Of a stretch of DNA of 64,000 nucleotides, positions 50,411 to 59,650 are shown piece after piece. The stretch comes from Endotrypanum monterogeii. Lineage: Eukaryota > Euglenozoa > Kinetoplastea > Trypanosomatida > Trypanosomatidae. The stretch covers positions 1,028,596 to 1,092,595 of the forward strand of contig CM007317.1 in NCBI GenBank assembly GCA_000333855.2. The letters are read 5' to 3'. Position numbers and translations under genes: made by a program. The notes under the pieces were generated by a model that was given only the letters and a program-made list of their open reading frames with translations, was not told the DNA's origin and did no database searches. Positions within the stretch are counted from its first letter, which is position 1; each line of letters starts with the position of its first letter.

Positions 50411-51184
50411 ATGTCCACAGCAACCGTAGGTGTAGAGAATGCACAACAACGGCAGGCAAACAATGCCACGTGCCAGTTTCCCCACATCACAAAGGAAAAC
50501 ATAGGGCTGCTCAACTACTTTGAAATTTTTGGTCTAGAGACTCCAACCCCAAACTTGGCGGCCGGCTCTGCAGGGAAAGATCCCGATGTCGGGGACGCCA
50601 CAATCCCGGTGATCGATGTGGCAGCAGTGCGACGTGTTTATCGTCGTCTCAGCTTGCGTTTCCACCCGGACAAGGACAGCTCGGACGAAGCACGCCACGC
50701 ATTCGAGGTTGTGCACACGGCATTGGAAACAATCATCGACTCCTCGAAACTAGCTGCTTACGTCGACACGCTTTCCAGAAGGGTTGGCGGAACTGAGAGC
50801 AGCAGCGTCCCCGACGAAGAGCTGCGGCAGCGTCACCGAGCACAACAGGCGCATGAGGAAGCAGAATGGGCAGCTGACAGGCTTGCACAGCGGGCACAGG
50901 AGCGTCTGGCGAAGGAGGCAGCGTTGCGGAAAGCTGCTGAGGAACGTGAAGTGGCGGCGCAGCGACTCCTCTCGGAGCTGACAAGCTCGCTGAACACGCC
51001 ATTCAAATTGATGGAAGCAGAGCTGGTTCGCGACTGGGATGTAGATGAGGAGATGGTTGCTATGAAAACCGAGGAGATCATGAAGCTGTTGTGTCAACTT
51101 GAGCCAGCTGAAAGCGCATGGATGCAGCACTCTCTTCCGGGAGGGGGTTTGCGGAAGCGAGAGCGTGAAGAGGCTGTACGGTGA
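50411..51184 (+). CDS. J-domain protein, DNAJC8-like layout
   Basis: 257 residues from the first ATG (the frame is open to a TTG at 50381). A J domain spans about 33-125: NYFEIFGLE helix I, an insert of about 25 residues (NLAAGSAGKDPDVGDATIPV), helix II VRRVYRRLSLRFHPDKD with the essential HPD at 85-87, and helix III ARHAFEVVHTALETI. A charged Ala/Glu/Arg-rich helix (about 135-200) and a short C-terminal region follow, ending in KREREEA. Length, single N-terminal J domain and the helical tail resemble the spliceosome-associated DNAJC8, but this is only a layout match. Role: stimulates Hsp70 ATPase. No signal peptide, no zinc domain and no C-terminal substrate domain of type I/II DnaJ proteins. 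Confidence 0.85.
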   Translation: MSTATVGVENAQQRQANNATCQFPHITKENIGLLNYFEIFGLETPTPNLAAGSAGKDPDVGDATIPVIDVAAVRRVYRRLSLRFHPDKDSSDEARHAFEVVHTALETIIDSSKLAAYVDTLSRRVGGTESSSVPDEELRQRHRAQQAHEEAEWAADRLAQRAQERLAKEAALRKAAEEREVAAQRLLSELTSSLNTPFKLMEAELVRDWDVDEEMVAMKTEEIMKLLCQLEPAESAWMQHSLPGGGLRKREREEAVR

Positions 51185-51787
51185 CGTACACCAGTGTACG
51201 TCTCTGGATAACCAACTGACATCTGTCTTGCCTCATCGTTCATGATTGTTCCTAAACACCGACTACTACCCACCGTCGATGACTGTGGAACACGCAACTG
51301 TGCTTCAGGTGATATCTTGGGAAGCAACCGGACGTGCACCTCAACTTGTGCGTCTTCTCCGTTGCAATCGTCTGCACCGTAATCGAATTACATACACACG
51401 CTTCTTTGTCCTACCGCGTCCCAACTCGTTCTCCCTTTCTTCTTTTTTTTTCTACTCCCCAGTTCTCGTGGAGAGAGACCGTGAATCTGTGAAGCGCGTC
51501 AGCATGTGCTTGCGTATGGCCTTTTTCTCATTCTGATGTTCCTCAGATACTTGTAGATGATCGACTCCCCATCTTCCCTTGAGACACTCTATGTCTTCAA
51601 TTCATGCCATCTAGACTCTTCTTCACTGCTGTTCTTTTTAACACATGTTCACACAACCAAATTTCAACCATACGTCTGCGTCTATCTGACACATACTTGT
51701 CTCATCTTGTATGACACACCCACTAGCCCACAGAGGCACAGGGGAAATAACAGGAGTTCTAGGAACCGTATGAACAGCCACACTGTC

Positions 51788-51820
<33 letters not shown>

Positions 51821-52275
51821 CAGCGACAGCCCCGAGACGAGAACAACGAAAAAAAAACTTTGGCAGCTTCCCTCTAGGACGACATAGAGTCCGTGCTTTC
51901 GAGTGTTGCAACATAGCCAAGTTTAACGACGAAAAACCGTTGCGTAGAAGCGCGCATTGCTGGTGGGCTGGGGTAGATTATTATTCTCGTCATCACTATT
52001 TCCTGTTTTTTTTTTTTTCATTGGCGCGAATCCCTGTCGCGGACTCCTTCTTCCCCATAAGCTTCAACCCTTTCCCTCTTCTTACAGAGAACCACTCCCT
52101 TTTTTTCACACTCATAAAGGCATAGATCATTGAACACACACAAAAAAAAAAATTCTACTCTCAACACCTGCACCACTCATCCCTTCTTTTCCCTGTTGTG
52201 TGCACTGCTTAAGGTCTCTCCCCTCCCTTACCCTCCCTAATCCTGTAGAGTAACGTAGCGGCGGTGACTCTCACG
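51185..52275. other. Spacer, no gene seen
   Basis: It contains a (CA)n run at 51791-51820 and a pyrimidine-rich leader with a good acceptor at 52247-52248. No credible frame. Confidence 0.7.
52208..52248 (+). promoter_or_regulatory. Predicted trans-splice acceptor for MCM3
   Basis: A C/T-rich tract (TCTCTCCCCTCCCTTACC and following) ends in CCTGTAG with the AG at 52247-52248, 27 bases before the ATG at 52276. Confidence 0.6.
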
Positions 52276-54840
52276 ATGCTCACCAACCGCACACTTACCG
52301 AGGAGCAGACCGTTATTCGGCGTAACTTCACTGATTTTTTTGAGAGTGAGCGCTATGAAGAGAAGTATCACGCGCGCATCCAAGGCATGATCGTGGCTGG
52401 GAAAGCTCGACTTCTCCTCGACATTGGTGACTTGCTTGACTACGTGCCCATCAGCGCCGGTGGAGAGGGTGTGGATGGCGTTGGTAGTGGAGCCACTGGT
52501 AGCGAGTTGGGGCTTTCCTTGGGCGCCCATATCATTCGTCAGCCGGGCAAATATATCCCCCTTCTAGAGCTAGCGCTTCACGACATTGTGCTTCGACAAC
52601 AGCCCGAGTACCTGAAAGTAGACTACCGCTCTCGCACTGTACACGCTGGGTTTGAAGGCCCTGTCGGCCGGGTTTTATCGCCACGCGAGCTGTACGCACG
52701 CCACCTAAACACCATGGTGGCTCTCGAAGGCATTGTCACCAGGCAATCGACCAACCGCCCCCGCGTTTTGGAGACGGTGCATTACTGCGTCGAAACCAAT
52801 AAGTTCATGAAGAAAGAGTTTCGGGATCAGCTAACCCCGATGATTGACAGCTCGCACCTGCCAACAGTGAACGTGATGCCCAAAACGGACATCGAAGGCC
52901 ACGCTCTCCGTACCGAGCTTGGCCTATGCACATTCATGGACTCGCAGTGTGCCATCTTGCAAGAAGCGCCGGAGCGGGCACCGACGGGGCAACTGCCACG
53001 AAACGTTGAGGTTCGCTTTGATGATGACCTTGTCGACGTCGTGAAGCCGGGCGATCGCGTGTTGCTGGTGGGTGTGTACATGCCATACACCACCGCAGAT
53101 AGCAAGAGCTTTCAGGCCATTGTACTAGTCAACCACGTCGTGTCGACACAGGCGTTTAGTTTTCTTTCCCGCCCCATCCCGTCTGTGGAAGAGCGACTGG
53201 TTCGTTATGCGCAAAAGTGTATCGAGCAGCTCGGACCCAGCGGTGTACTCGAAACCCTGTCAAAGGCAGTGGCACCCACCATCTACGGAATGACAGCTGC
53301 TAAGCAGGCCATTTTGCTCATGATGGTTGGCGGGGTGGAGCGCAAGTCACACAACTCCCACGTCCGCGGTGACATCAACATCCTCCTCGTGGGTGAACCG
53401 TCAACGGCAAAGTCACAGCTACTCCGCTTTGTGCTCGGGATCGCACCACTCGCACTCAGCACCACCGGCAAGGGTTCTTCGGGCGTGGGTCTGACGGCGG
53501 CTGTGGCGACAGACAGCTACACCGGCGAGCGCTCACTAAGCGCTGGGGCTATGGTCTTGGCGGACCGGGGCATTCTCTGCATCGATGAATTTGACAAGAT
53601 GGGCTCTCAAGACCGAGTGGCCATGCATGAGGCCATGGAACAGCAAACAGTCACCATTGCGAAGGCCGGCATCCACGCTTCGCTGAATGCGCGGTGCAGC
53701 GTACTAGCGGCCGCGAACCCGATTTATGGATTCTACAGCGTGCAGCATCGCTTGGCATTCAACGTTGGACTCCCCGAGTCCCTGCTCTCTCGTTTCGATC
53801 TCACCTTCATCATTCTCGATCAGCACTCCTCCGACTATAATAGACGTATCGGTTATCACATTCTTCGTAACCATATGACAGCTGAGGCTGTGCGACACGA
53901 CGAGGTTGAGTCACGAACTGTAGTCGACAGCCTCGAGACGGGCGGTGGCAGGGGCACGACCGGAACAGCCGCTGACGGCGAAGGGGGAGGAACCAGTGAG
54001 AACGGTCTAGATCTGCGAATGACAACCAACAGTACCGGCGACTCCATTGTGAGCATCGACTTCTTGCGATGTTTTTTGCAGATGTCCAAGCGAGGGTCAC
54101 CGCTCCTCACCGAGACCTCGCGCGATCTCGTGTGTCAGCACTATGTGCAGCTACGTGCAGAGCAGCAGGACGGCGGGCGCGACGGTTTTTTCATAACGCC
54201 GCGTACGCTTGATGCAATTGTACGTTTATCCACCGCACACGCCAAACTGCGTCTCTCGCCAACGGTGGAGGATCCCGACGTCACGGCAGCCATGGCTCTC
54301 CTGCGATCGTCCGTGAACGCAGCAACAACGGCAACCCAGCAGCGGAGAGACGACAATCAGCATTCGCGAGCTGAGGCGTCTAGCGGCGCCGCCGGCGGAG
54401 CGCAATCTGCATCGGATGGAAAGCGCCCGGCCGCTGCGATGGAAATGGTAACAGAACGAAGCAATACCCACGTGGCAGGCCCACTTCAACGTCAACGTAC
54501 CGAGGAATATGCCGGCGAGAGATCTGTCGGCTCCGCTCCTTATGGCGGCGAAGCGACGAGTGTCACCCCCGACGCCGGGGCTGCAGTCGCTACCGATGCC
54601 CCTAGAGCTTTCGAAGCGGCAGCGGTTGACATCAATCTCAACCGACGCGTTATCTCTGTTCTGAAGGAGTTGCAGCGCGAGCAGCGCAGTGATGTGTCGC
54701 TCAATGAAGTGCACGAACGCCTCGGCCTGCAAACGACGTCGCCCGAGTCACTGAAACGTTCCGTGATGCAGCTGCAAGGAGACGCGTTCATCTTCGAGGG
54801 CGTGGAGGATGGCGGTGACAACACCATTCAGTTTATTTAG
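52276..54840 (+). CDS. MCM3: DNA replication licensing factor MCM3
   Basis: 854 residues from the first ATG (the frame opens at a GTG at 52264). It is a subunit of the MCM2-7 helicase that unwinds origins in the nucleus. The N-terminal part contains VHYCVETNKFMKKEF in place of a Cys-rich zinc finger, as in MCM3, and APTGQLPRNVEVRFDDDLVD (about 236-255), the usual MCM3 wording. The AAA+ core has Walker A GEPSTAKSQ at 373-381, Walker B CIDEFDKM with D437/E438, and the arginine finger SRFD at R506. The pair GKGSSGVGLTAAV and AKAGIHASLNARCSVLAAANP also fits MCM3. A Gly/Thr-rich insert (about 558-575) and a long Ala/Thr/Arg-rich linker (about 680-775) precede a C-terminal winged-helix-like domain (NLNRRVISVLKELQ onward). 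Confidence 0.95.
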   Translation: MLTNRTLTEEQTVIRRNFTDFFESERYEEKYHARIQGMIVAGKARLLLDIGDLLDYVPISAGGEGVDGVGSGATGSELGLSLGAHIIRQPGKYIPLLELALHDIVLRQQPEYLKVDYRSRTVHAGFEGPVGRVLSPRELYARHLNTMVALEGIVTRQSTNRPRVLETVHYCVETNKFMKKEFRDQLTPMIDSSHLPTVNVMPKTDIEGHALRTELGLCTFMDSQCAILQEAPERAPTGQLPRNVEVRFDDDLVDVVKPGDRVLLVGVYMPYTTADSKSFQAIVLVNHVVSTQAFSFLSRPIPSVEERLVRYAQKCIEQLGPSGVLETLSKAVAPTIYGMTAAKQAILLMMVGGVERKSHNSHVRGDINILLVGEPSTAKSQLLRFVLGIAPLALSTTGKGSSGVGLTAAVATDSYTGERSLSAGAMVLADRGILCIDEFDKMGSQDRVAMHEAMEQQTVTIAKAGIHASLNARCSVLAAANPIYGFYSVQHRLAFNVGLPESLLSRFDLTFIILDQHSSDYNRRIGYHILRNHMTAEAVRHDEVESRTVVDSLETGGGRGTTGTAADGEGGGTSENGLDLRMTTNSTGDSIVSIDFLRCFLQMSKRGSPLLTETSRDLVCQHYVQLRAEQQDGGRDGFFITPRTLDAIVRLSTAHAKLRLSPTVEDPDVTAAMALLRSSVNAATTATQQRRDDNQHSRAEASSGAAGGAQSASDGKRPAAAMEMVTERSNTHVAGPLQRQRTEEYAGERSVGSAPYGGEATSVTPDAGAAVATDAPRAFEAAAVDINLNRRVISVLKELQREQRSDVSLNEVHERLGLQTTSPESLKRSVMQLQGDAFIFEGVEDGGDNTIQFI

Positions 54841-55675
54841 GCCTGCTCACCTTGCCCCCCCCCCATTTCCAGGAAGAACCCCCACATCGCATATTTCCTC
54901 CGACTTCATCTCCTGCTCCGCTCTCCACGTGCCTCGGTTTAGGCGTATTATTATTATTTCTTCTGCGCAAAGTTGACAGTCTCGGTGATGATAGGCGTAG
55001 AGAAGGGTGTAGACGTCGTCTTATATCCTGCATTTGTTTATGTTTTTGTATATTTGTGTGTGTGTGTGTGTGTGTGTATGCTCTGTGGAACAGCCCCTAC
55101 CCAGCGGATACTGGTCACACCTAAAATGTTACACTGCAATGGAAATATATAAAGACACACACACTACTAGAGGAGGGTGAGTGCACCAATACTTGGAAGA
55201 ACTCCTTCCGCATAGATATCAACATGAGTAGGACAACGAGTGAGTTGAGGAGAGGGAGGGGGCTATCTTGCTTCTCCTCACCGTATATCGAACATACGCG
55301 ATGGGGACTGAGTGTGGAGGGTCCACTTGAGGATGTAATCGATTTCAGCTGAAGAACCATCACGGTGGGTATACTAGTCTCCCTCTTTTTTTTTTCGTCA
55401 GACAGACGCACTGAGTAGAAGAAGAGAGTGGGAAACAAAAACAACAAAAAAAGAGCAACTTATCCTAACGCGTTTTAGCTGACAACCTCTGTTTTGGACC
55501 CTAACTTCCCTATGTGTTTATTCTTAAGACCCTCACCTTATCGCCACCCTCTATGCTCTATTGAACCTTCTGTTGTGACCCGAAATGTGTGCCAGTGTGC
55601 ACGCGCGTGGTGACAGCACACACACACAATATATATACATATATATATATATATATATTGTAATCACTGTTAGGT
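54841..55675. other. Spacer with (TG)n and (TA)n, no gene seen
   Basis: It contains poly-C at 54857-54864, (TG)n at 55056-55078 and TA units at about 55627-55660. A possible acceptor is TTTATTCTTAAG near 55527-55528. Confidence 0.65.
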
Positions 55676-56173
55676 ATGCCTAGCGCTGTACTCCAGACAT
55701 CCCAGCTGCTGCTGGCTCGTGGCAATGCGGCACCGCAAGTTCTCGGTGTCGACGTGCCGACCTTTGTCAACTTTCCCTACCGTGCCCAGGACACACTGCA
55801 CCTCTATCGACACTTCCTTCAGCTCATTCACCATCACTACGCACCTGAGGAACGCAGAGATTTGCTCTTTCGGCTGCGAAACGAATTCTCCAGCAAACGT
55901 CACCTGCGTGGCCCCCGTGCTATCTCGGCGGCACTGAAACGTGGAGAAGGAATGCTTGCGCTGCAGCGCCAACTCCTACAATCGCGCGAGGTGCGTCGGG
56001 GGACGTCACGTGAGGGCGGGGCGCAGAGTGTTGATGCACTGTGGGATCAGCTCCAGGTTGTATCTGGGCACGTTTTGCCTGGCCTCCGCAATTATGAAAA
56101 CTCGCTCCCTGTATCGAGTGGGGGATACGCCACGCAGGCAAGCACTAGAAACGTGTACTCGCGGCGCCAATGA
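55676..56173 (+). CDS. LYR-motif (Complex1_LYR) protein
   Basis: 165 residues. The motif L43-Y44-R45 within TLHLYRHFLQLI, followed by RRDLLFRLRNEFSSKRHLRG and a third helix SAALKRGEGMLALQRQL, is the three-helix LYR layout: Leu-Tyr-Arg at the start of helix 1 and a conserved Phe about 30 residues later. LYR proteins are small mitochondrial proteins that bind acyl carrier protein and serve as complex I subunits, assembly factors, iron-sulphur delivery factors or mitoribosome components. Which one this is cannot be told. The N-terminal 40 residues have no acidic residue before D26 and could hold a presequence. The tail (115-165) is Ser/Gly-rich. Its neighbour, the beta-ketoacyl-ACP synthase, belongs to the pathway that makes acyl-ACP, but adjacency in a polycistron proves nothing. 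Confidence 0.75.
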   Translation: MPSAVLQTSQLLLARGNAAPQVLGVDVPTFVNFPYRAQDTLHLYRHFLQLIHHHYAPEERRDLLFRLRNEFSSKRHLRGPRAISAALKRGEGMLALQRQLLQSREVRRGTSREGGAQSVDALWDQLQVVSGHVLPGLRNYENSLPVSSGGYATQASTRNVYSRRQ

Positions 56174-56857
56174 AGACAATAAAGTGATATTGAGTGTCTC
56201 GAATGGGAAAAAATCAGAAGACAAGAGGGAGGGATGCAAACTTATGTCGACCTCCTCAGCGGAAAAGGCAACGCTAATTTTGAGGCAAAGGAGCAGTTTG
56301 GAGGGATTCTAAACACATTTGTACGTGTGCGAAGATCAGTGGCTCACCCGTGTGTGCATTCTTCTTACCGACGAACTCTTCTGTCAACTGACAGACAGAC
56401 ACACACACGTACACGCACTTCCTCATTACTGCGAGAAAAATCGAGCACACCTACATGCGCACCGTGTGCCAATTTCACGAAAGACGATTTAAACGCATGT
56501 AACCCCTTTGTGGATTTGACTGCGTAGACTTCCTAACGGCAGACATCCGATTTCGAGAGAGAAGCGGAGCGGCCAAACAACCCTCAACCGCTATCCTGCC
56601 GCTGTTGTGGGGTGACCCTCGCACCCTATTTTTTTACCATCCGAACAGCTCACCAGAAATAATCACATGATTTTTATTCCTCACTGTCATGGACTCTGTG
56701 CACCTAATCTTGCCCTTTTTTGCTCCTCCCCATGTCTGTATGGAGTCGTCACTGCGCCACCCATAGTCAAATTCTCACTGAAACGAAGGCACACACCTGC
56801 TCCTTTTTCGGGACCGTTGTCGGGAATTATTCGGCGTCATTCCCACGTCCGCGTATA
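56174..56857. other. Spacer, no gene seen
   Basis: It contains A/G-rich 3' flank, a (CA)-rich patch near 56395-56420, and a pyrimidine tract at 56699-56731. The beta-ketoacyl synthase frame is open through its last 126 bases. Confidence 0.6.
56703..56745 (+). promoter_or_regulatory. Acceptor that decides the KAS start
   Basis: CTTGCCCTTTTTTGCTCCTC leads to the first AG at 56744-56745, which lies after the in-frame ATG at 56732. The next ATG in any frame downstream is 56858. Confidence 0.5.
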
Positions 56858-58297
56858 ATGGGCTTCGGCGCTCTTCCCACGCGTACCCCACGTCAGGTGG
56901 TCGTAACAGGTATCGGCATGGTTACCCCTCTCGGGCTGAACGCTCCGGAAACATGGGCGGCTGTGTGCCGTGGACAGTCGGGGATTCGACCGCTGAGCCA
57001 GACTCCCTATTTTTTGCCGAGCTTCATCCAAAAAGACAAGACACTGTCTTCGCAGCAGAAAGCGGCAGCGCTGGAAAAATTGGTGTCTGCCCTGCCATGT
57101 AAAGTGGCTGCGTCTGTCCACCCACCGAGCGACGCAACACCGACAACTGGCAGCGCCATTTCTTCGTCGTACTCCACGGACCCGTTCGCGCCTACAGCCC
57201 ACGAAACACGCGGTTCGCGACTTTGCACGCGTGCGGTAGAAGAGGCACTCGCAGACGCCGCACTTTCAGTCTCTGAAGCAGTAATGGAGCGATGCGGCGT
57301 CAACATCGGTATGGGCATTCCCTCTATTGCAGATGTAACAGATGTCTCCGCCTACTTGTTTGAGAATGCGATGGCCCCTGACGGCGGCCAGGTTCACTAC
57401 AGCAAGGTACATCCAATGTTCGTGCCAAAAATATTGGGCAATATGGCAGCAAGCAACACTGCCATTCGCCACAAGCTGCGCGGTCCCATCGGTAGCAGTG
57501 TGGCGGCGTGCGCAACTGGGGCTCACTGCATTGGCGAGGCAGCGTCTTGGATCCGTGAGGGTCGTGCGGATGTGATGGTGTGCGGCGCCGCAGAGGCGTG
57601 TATCACGCCGGTCTCAGTGGCGGGGTTTACCCGGATGCGCGCGCTGTGTACGCTGTACAACGACACTCCGCCATCTGCGTCACGGCCATTCGACAAGAGC
57701 CGTGCCGGCTTTGTGATGGGCGAAGGATCCGGCATTCTGATTCTCGAATCTCTCGAACACGCAAAAGCGCGATCGGCGCCGCGCGTGTACGCTGAGCTGC
57801 GCGGGTTCGGCGTGTCATGCGATGCTCACAATGTCGCAGTGCCGCACCCTGAAGGAGTTGGAGCACGTCGTTGCATTGCGGAAGCCTTGGAGGATGGAGG
57901 AGATGTCCCAGCATCAGCCGTCGGCTACGTAAACGCGCACGCGACGGGGACAATCGGTGATGAGATTGAACTCATGGCAATACAGCGGACCCTTCGACCC
58001 TCCACAACACCCGCCTCTTCTCCGCTGTACGTGAGCAGTGCGAAAGGGGGCCTGGGTCATTTGCTTGGTGCTGCTGGCAGCGTTGAGGCGGCGCTGACGG
58101 TATTGGCGTTACACCAACAACGCGCGCCACCAACGGCCAACCTCATGACGTCGTGTATTACTAAACAACAAGAAGAGGCTGGTTTGGTCTGCATTCAAGG
58201 AAGTGCTGCACAGCAACTGCCGTTTTGCGAGGCGGTAATATCGACTAGTTTTGGTTTCGGTGGCATTAACACTGCTTTGCTTTTTACGCACGTGTAG
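56858..58297 (+). CDS. Beta-ketoacyl-ACP synthase II (mitochondrial type II fatty acid synthesis)
   Basis: 479 residues from 56858. An upstream in-frame ATG at 56732 would add 42 residues, but the predicted acceptor falls after it. This condensing enzyme extends acyl-ACP with malonyl-ACP. The thiolase fold opens with RQVVVTGIGMVTPLG. The catalytic triad is complete: C218 in AACATGAH, H361 in NAHATGT and H401 in KGGLGHLLGAAG with K396. The end, TSFGFGGINTALLF, is the family's Gly-rich C-terminal motif. A Ser/Thr/Pro-rich insert lies at about 85-112. By family, trypanosomatids use such an enzyme in the mitochondrion for octanoate/lipoate and longer chains. The short form has no clear presequence, while the 42-residue extension is Arg/His/Ser/Thr-rich. 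This is the last plus-strand gene before the strand change. Confidence 0.92.
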   Translation: MGFGALPTRTPRQVVVTGIGMVTPLGLNAPETWAAVCRGQSGIRPLSQTPYFLPSFIQKDKTLSSQQKAAALEKLVSALPCKVAASVHPPSDATPTTGSAISSSYSTDPFAPTAHETRGSRLCTRAVEEALADAALSVSEAVMERCGVNIGMGIPSIADVTDVSAYLFENAMAPDGGQVHYSKVHPMFVPKILGNMAASNTAIRHKLRGPIGSSVAACATGAHCIGEAASWIREGRADVMVCGAAEACITPVSVAGFTRMRALCTLYNDTPPSASRPFDKSRAGFVMGEGSGILILESLEHAKARSAPRVYAELRGFGVSCDAHNVAVPHPEGVGARRCIAEALEDGGDVPASAVGYVNAHATGTIGDEIELMAIQRTLRPSTTPASSPLYVSSAKGGLGHLLGAAGSVEAALTVLALHQQRAPPTANLMTSCITKQQEEAGLVCIQGSAAQQLPFCEAVISTSFGFGGINTALLFTHV

Positions 58298-58748
58298 CAC
58301 AAATGACAAAGGCAGCAGACTTGTCTTCAGAGGGATGAGCGCCAGTTCCACACATCAAAAGATTTCGAACCTTTATTATTTTTTTTTTTTGGCGGAAACC
58401 CCTTTATCTCCCACGGTCGATTCATTTTTGTTCTTCCTGCTGCTCTTTCACAAAAAAATAAAAAAATGAAGCGCTGACCCAAATGGAGGGCACCACTGTC
58501 CCACTAGTGCTCTGTGTCCCTCCACCTACCGCTTTCTCCCAACGCGACATTCTCTCTCATCCACACGAGGACAAACTGCCCAATCATGGGTTAGTCTCTG
58601 CTGATCAGTTCACCGATATGTAGAGGGGTAAGCATGCATACATATCACAGTAATCAGCAAATACGTTGTTGCGCACACTCTAACGCAGGGCAAGGAAAAG
58701 AGGCGCCTCTGACAAGGACCTACACAGCGGAACTCCGTAATTTATTTG
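58298..58748. other. Predicted convergent strand-switch spacer
   Basis: It contains the 3' flank of the plus-strand KAS gene. The plus strand is pyrimidine-rich to about 58560 and purine-rich beyond about 58620. This fits the meeting point of two transcription units. Inference only. Confidence 0.35.
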
Positions 58749-59227
58749 TCACTCCAAGGAGAGGAAGGAGACGGGTCCAAATAAAGTGTCTTCTGCTTCA
58801 AAAGGGAAATTTTTGTTTGCTGCAGTAGACCTTAGAAGGCTGTGTTGTGGATCTCCCTGAGCACATCACAGAGCCCTTACCTATGTATTGAAAAGGGTCC
58901 AGCACCGAAGATGTGTTTAGGTCGAAGCTCTCCCCATCACGCCACGCGGTGATCTCCACGGGTACAAGCGGGTGCCTACAGTTGCGTCAGTCTACAAGAA
59001 ATCCAACTCACAACAGAAATACAGTGGGTAAAGAAAGAGTGTTAAAAACATCCACTGGTATCGTCTAGCCCTTACTGATCATGAGAGTTGGGGCCGCTGG
59101 TGCCACGCCACAAAATACACCATGTGGCGACGACCGCCCCTGTAACCAGTGCCCCGATGCCGCCTATCGGAAAGCGTGAGCGTGCCTCGGTTTTGATGCG
59201 AAAAGCGCGTTTCGGAGGCCACGCCAT
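58749..59227 (-). other. Putative split gene with two mini-introns
   Basis: Minus-strand model: exon 1 59227-59076 (152 nt), intron 59075-58976 (100 nt), exon 2 58975-58881 (95 nt), intron 58880-58820 (61 nt), exon 3 58819-58749 (71 nt). The exon total is 318 nt, exactly 105 codons plus TGA. Both introns begin GTAAGGGCT and end CTGTAG or CTGCAG. Exon 2 reads HPLVPVEITAWRDGESFDLN onward with codon use like genes, and exon 3 gives an acidic tail (NFPFEAEDTLFGPVSFLSLE). Exons 2 and 3 have no ATG that would let them stand alone as whole genes. If only the first intron is removed, the frame still runs to a TGA at 58800-58798 (109 residues). Alternatives: chance, or a decayed gene broken by insertions. 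Trypanosomatids are known for very few cis-introns, so this needs transcript proof. Confidence 0.3.
59072..59227 (-). CDS. Short minus-strand frame, one-helix membrane protein (possibly exon 1)
   Basis: 51 codons from the ATG at 59227 to TAA at 59072-59074. The N-terminus is strongly basic (MAWPPKRAFRIKTEARSR), followed by a membrane helix at about 19-40 (FPIGGIGALVTGAVVATWCI and LW), then a short polar end. About 63% of codons end in G or C, well above the surrounding spacer. On the minus strand there is a pyrimidine tract (TCTTCTCTTTGCC) with its AG at 59304-59303, after which this ATG is the first. The layout is that of a small mitochondrial inner-membrane protein, but I recognise no family. 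The last codons CA|GTAAGG also read as a splice donor (see the split-gene entry). It is the only gene candidate against the general direction. Confidence 0.5.
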   Translation of the reverse strand: MAWPPKRAFRIKTEARSRFPIGGIGALVTGAVVATWCILWRGTSGPNSHDQ

Positions 59228-59650
59228 CTTTGCTGTAACGTGTGTGTGTGTGTGTGTGTGTGTGTGGACCGGACGCGTTTGGAGGTGTGTTAATATATGC
59301 GCCTCATGGCAAAGAGAAGAGAATTTTGAACTACAGTCAATACACGTATCTTATGTGACTGGATGTTTGCGTGGTGTGTCTGTGGGAGGAGAAAGGGAAT
59401 GTGGGATGCGCAGTGCACCAGGACCATGCGTCTTCGTCGCTCGTTTGGCCTCCTCTACTTTCGCCTGGAAGCGGAAAGCCATAAAGCAGTTGTGTACCCG
59501 ACCGGAAAAAAAAAAGACGCTTTTCTACCGCAGCTGTCTCATTTTTTCATGGAATAAGAGTATTAATGAGGGGGAGAAAAAAGATAGAGTGTCACTCCTT
59601 TCACCCTGCCCTCAAAACATCTCTGAGCTTTATTCGAAGAAGTAAAGGAC
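59228..59650. other. Purine-rich plus strand, predicted leader of the minus-strand gene
   Basis: Minus-strand reading gives pyrimidine tracts ending in AG, e.g. CCCTTTCTCCTCCCACAG (AG at 59381-59380) and TCTTCTCTTTGCCATGAG (AG at 59304-59303). No separate gene is seen. A plus-strand frame through here opens only at a TTG. Confidence 0.4.
59241..59266. repeat. (TG)n microsatellite
   Basis: About 12 GT units just upstream (on the minus strand) of the small minus-strand frame. Confidence 0.95.

Noticed and set aside
59088..59645. 185-codon plus-strand frame
   Set aside because: It opens only at a TTG, its first part is the antisense of the short minus-strand frame, and it runs through a TG repeat.
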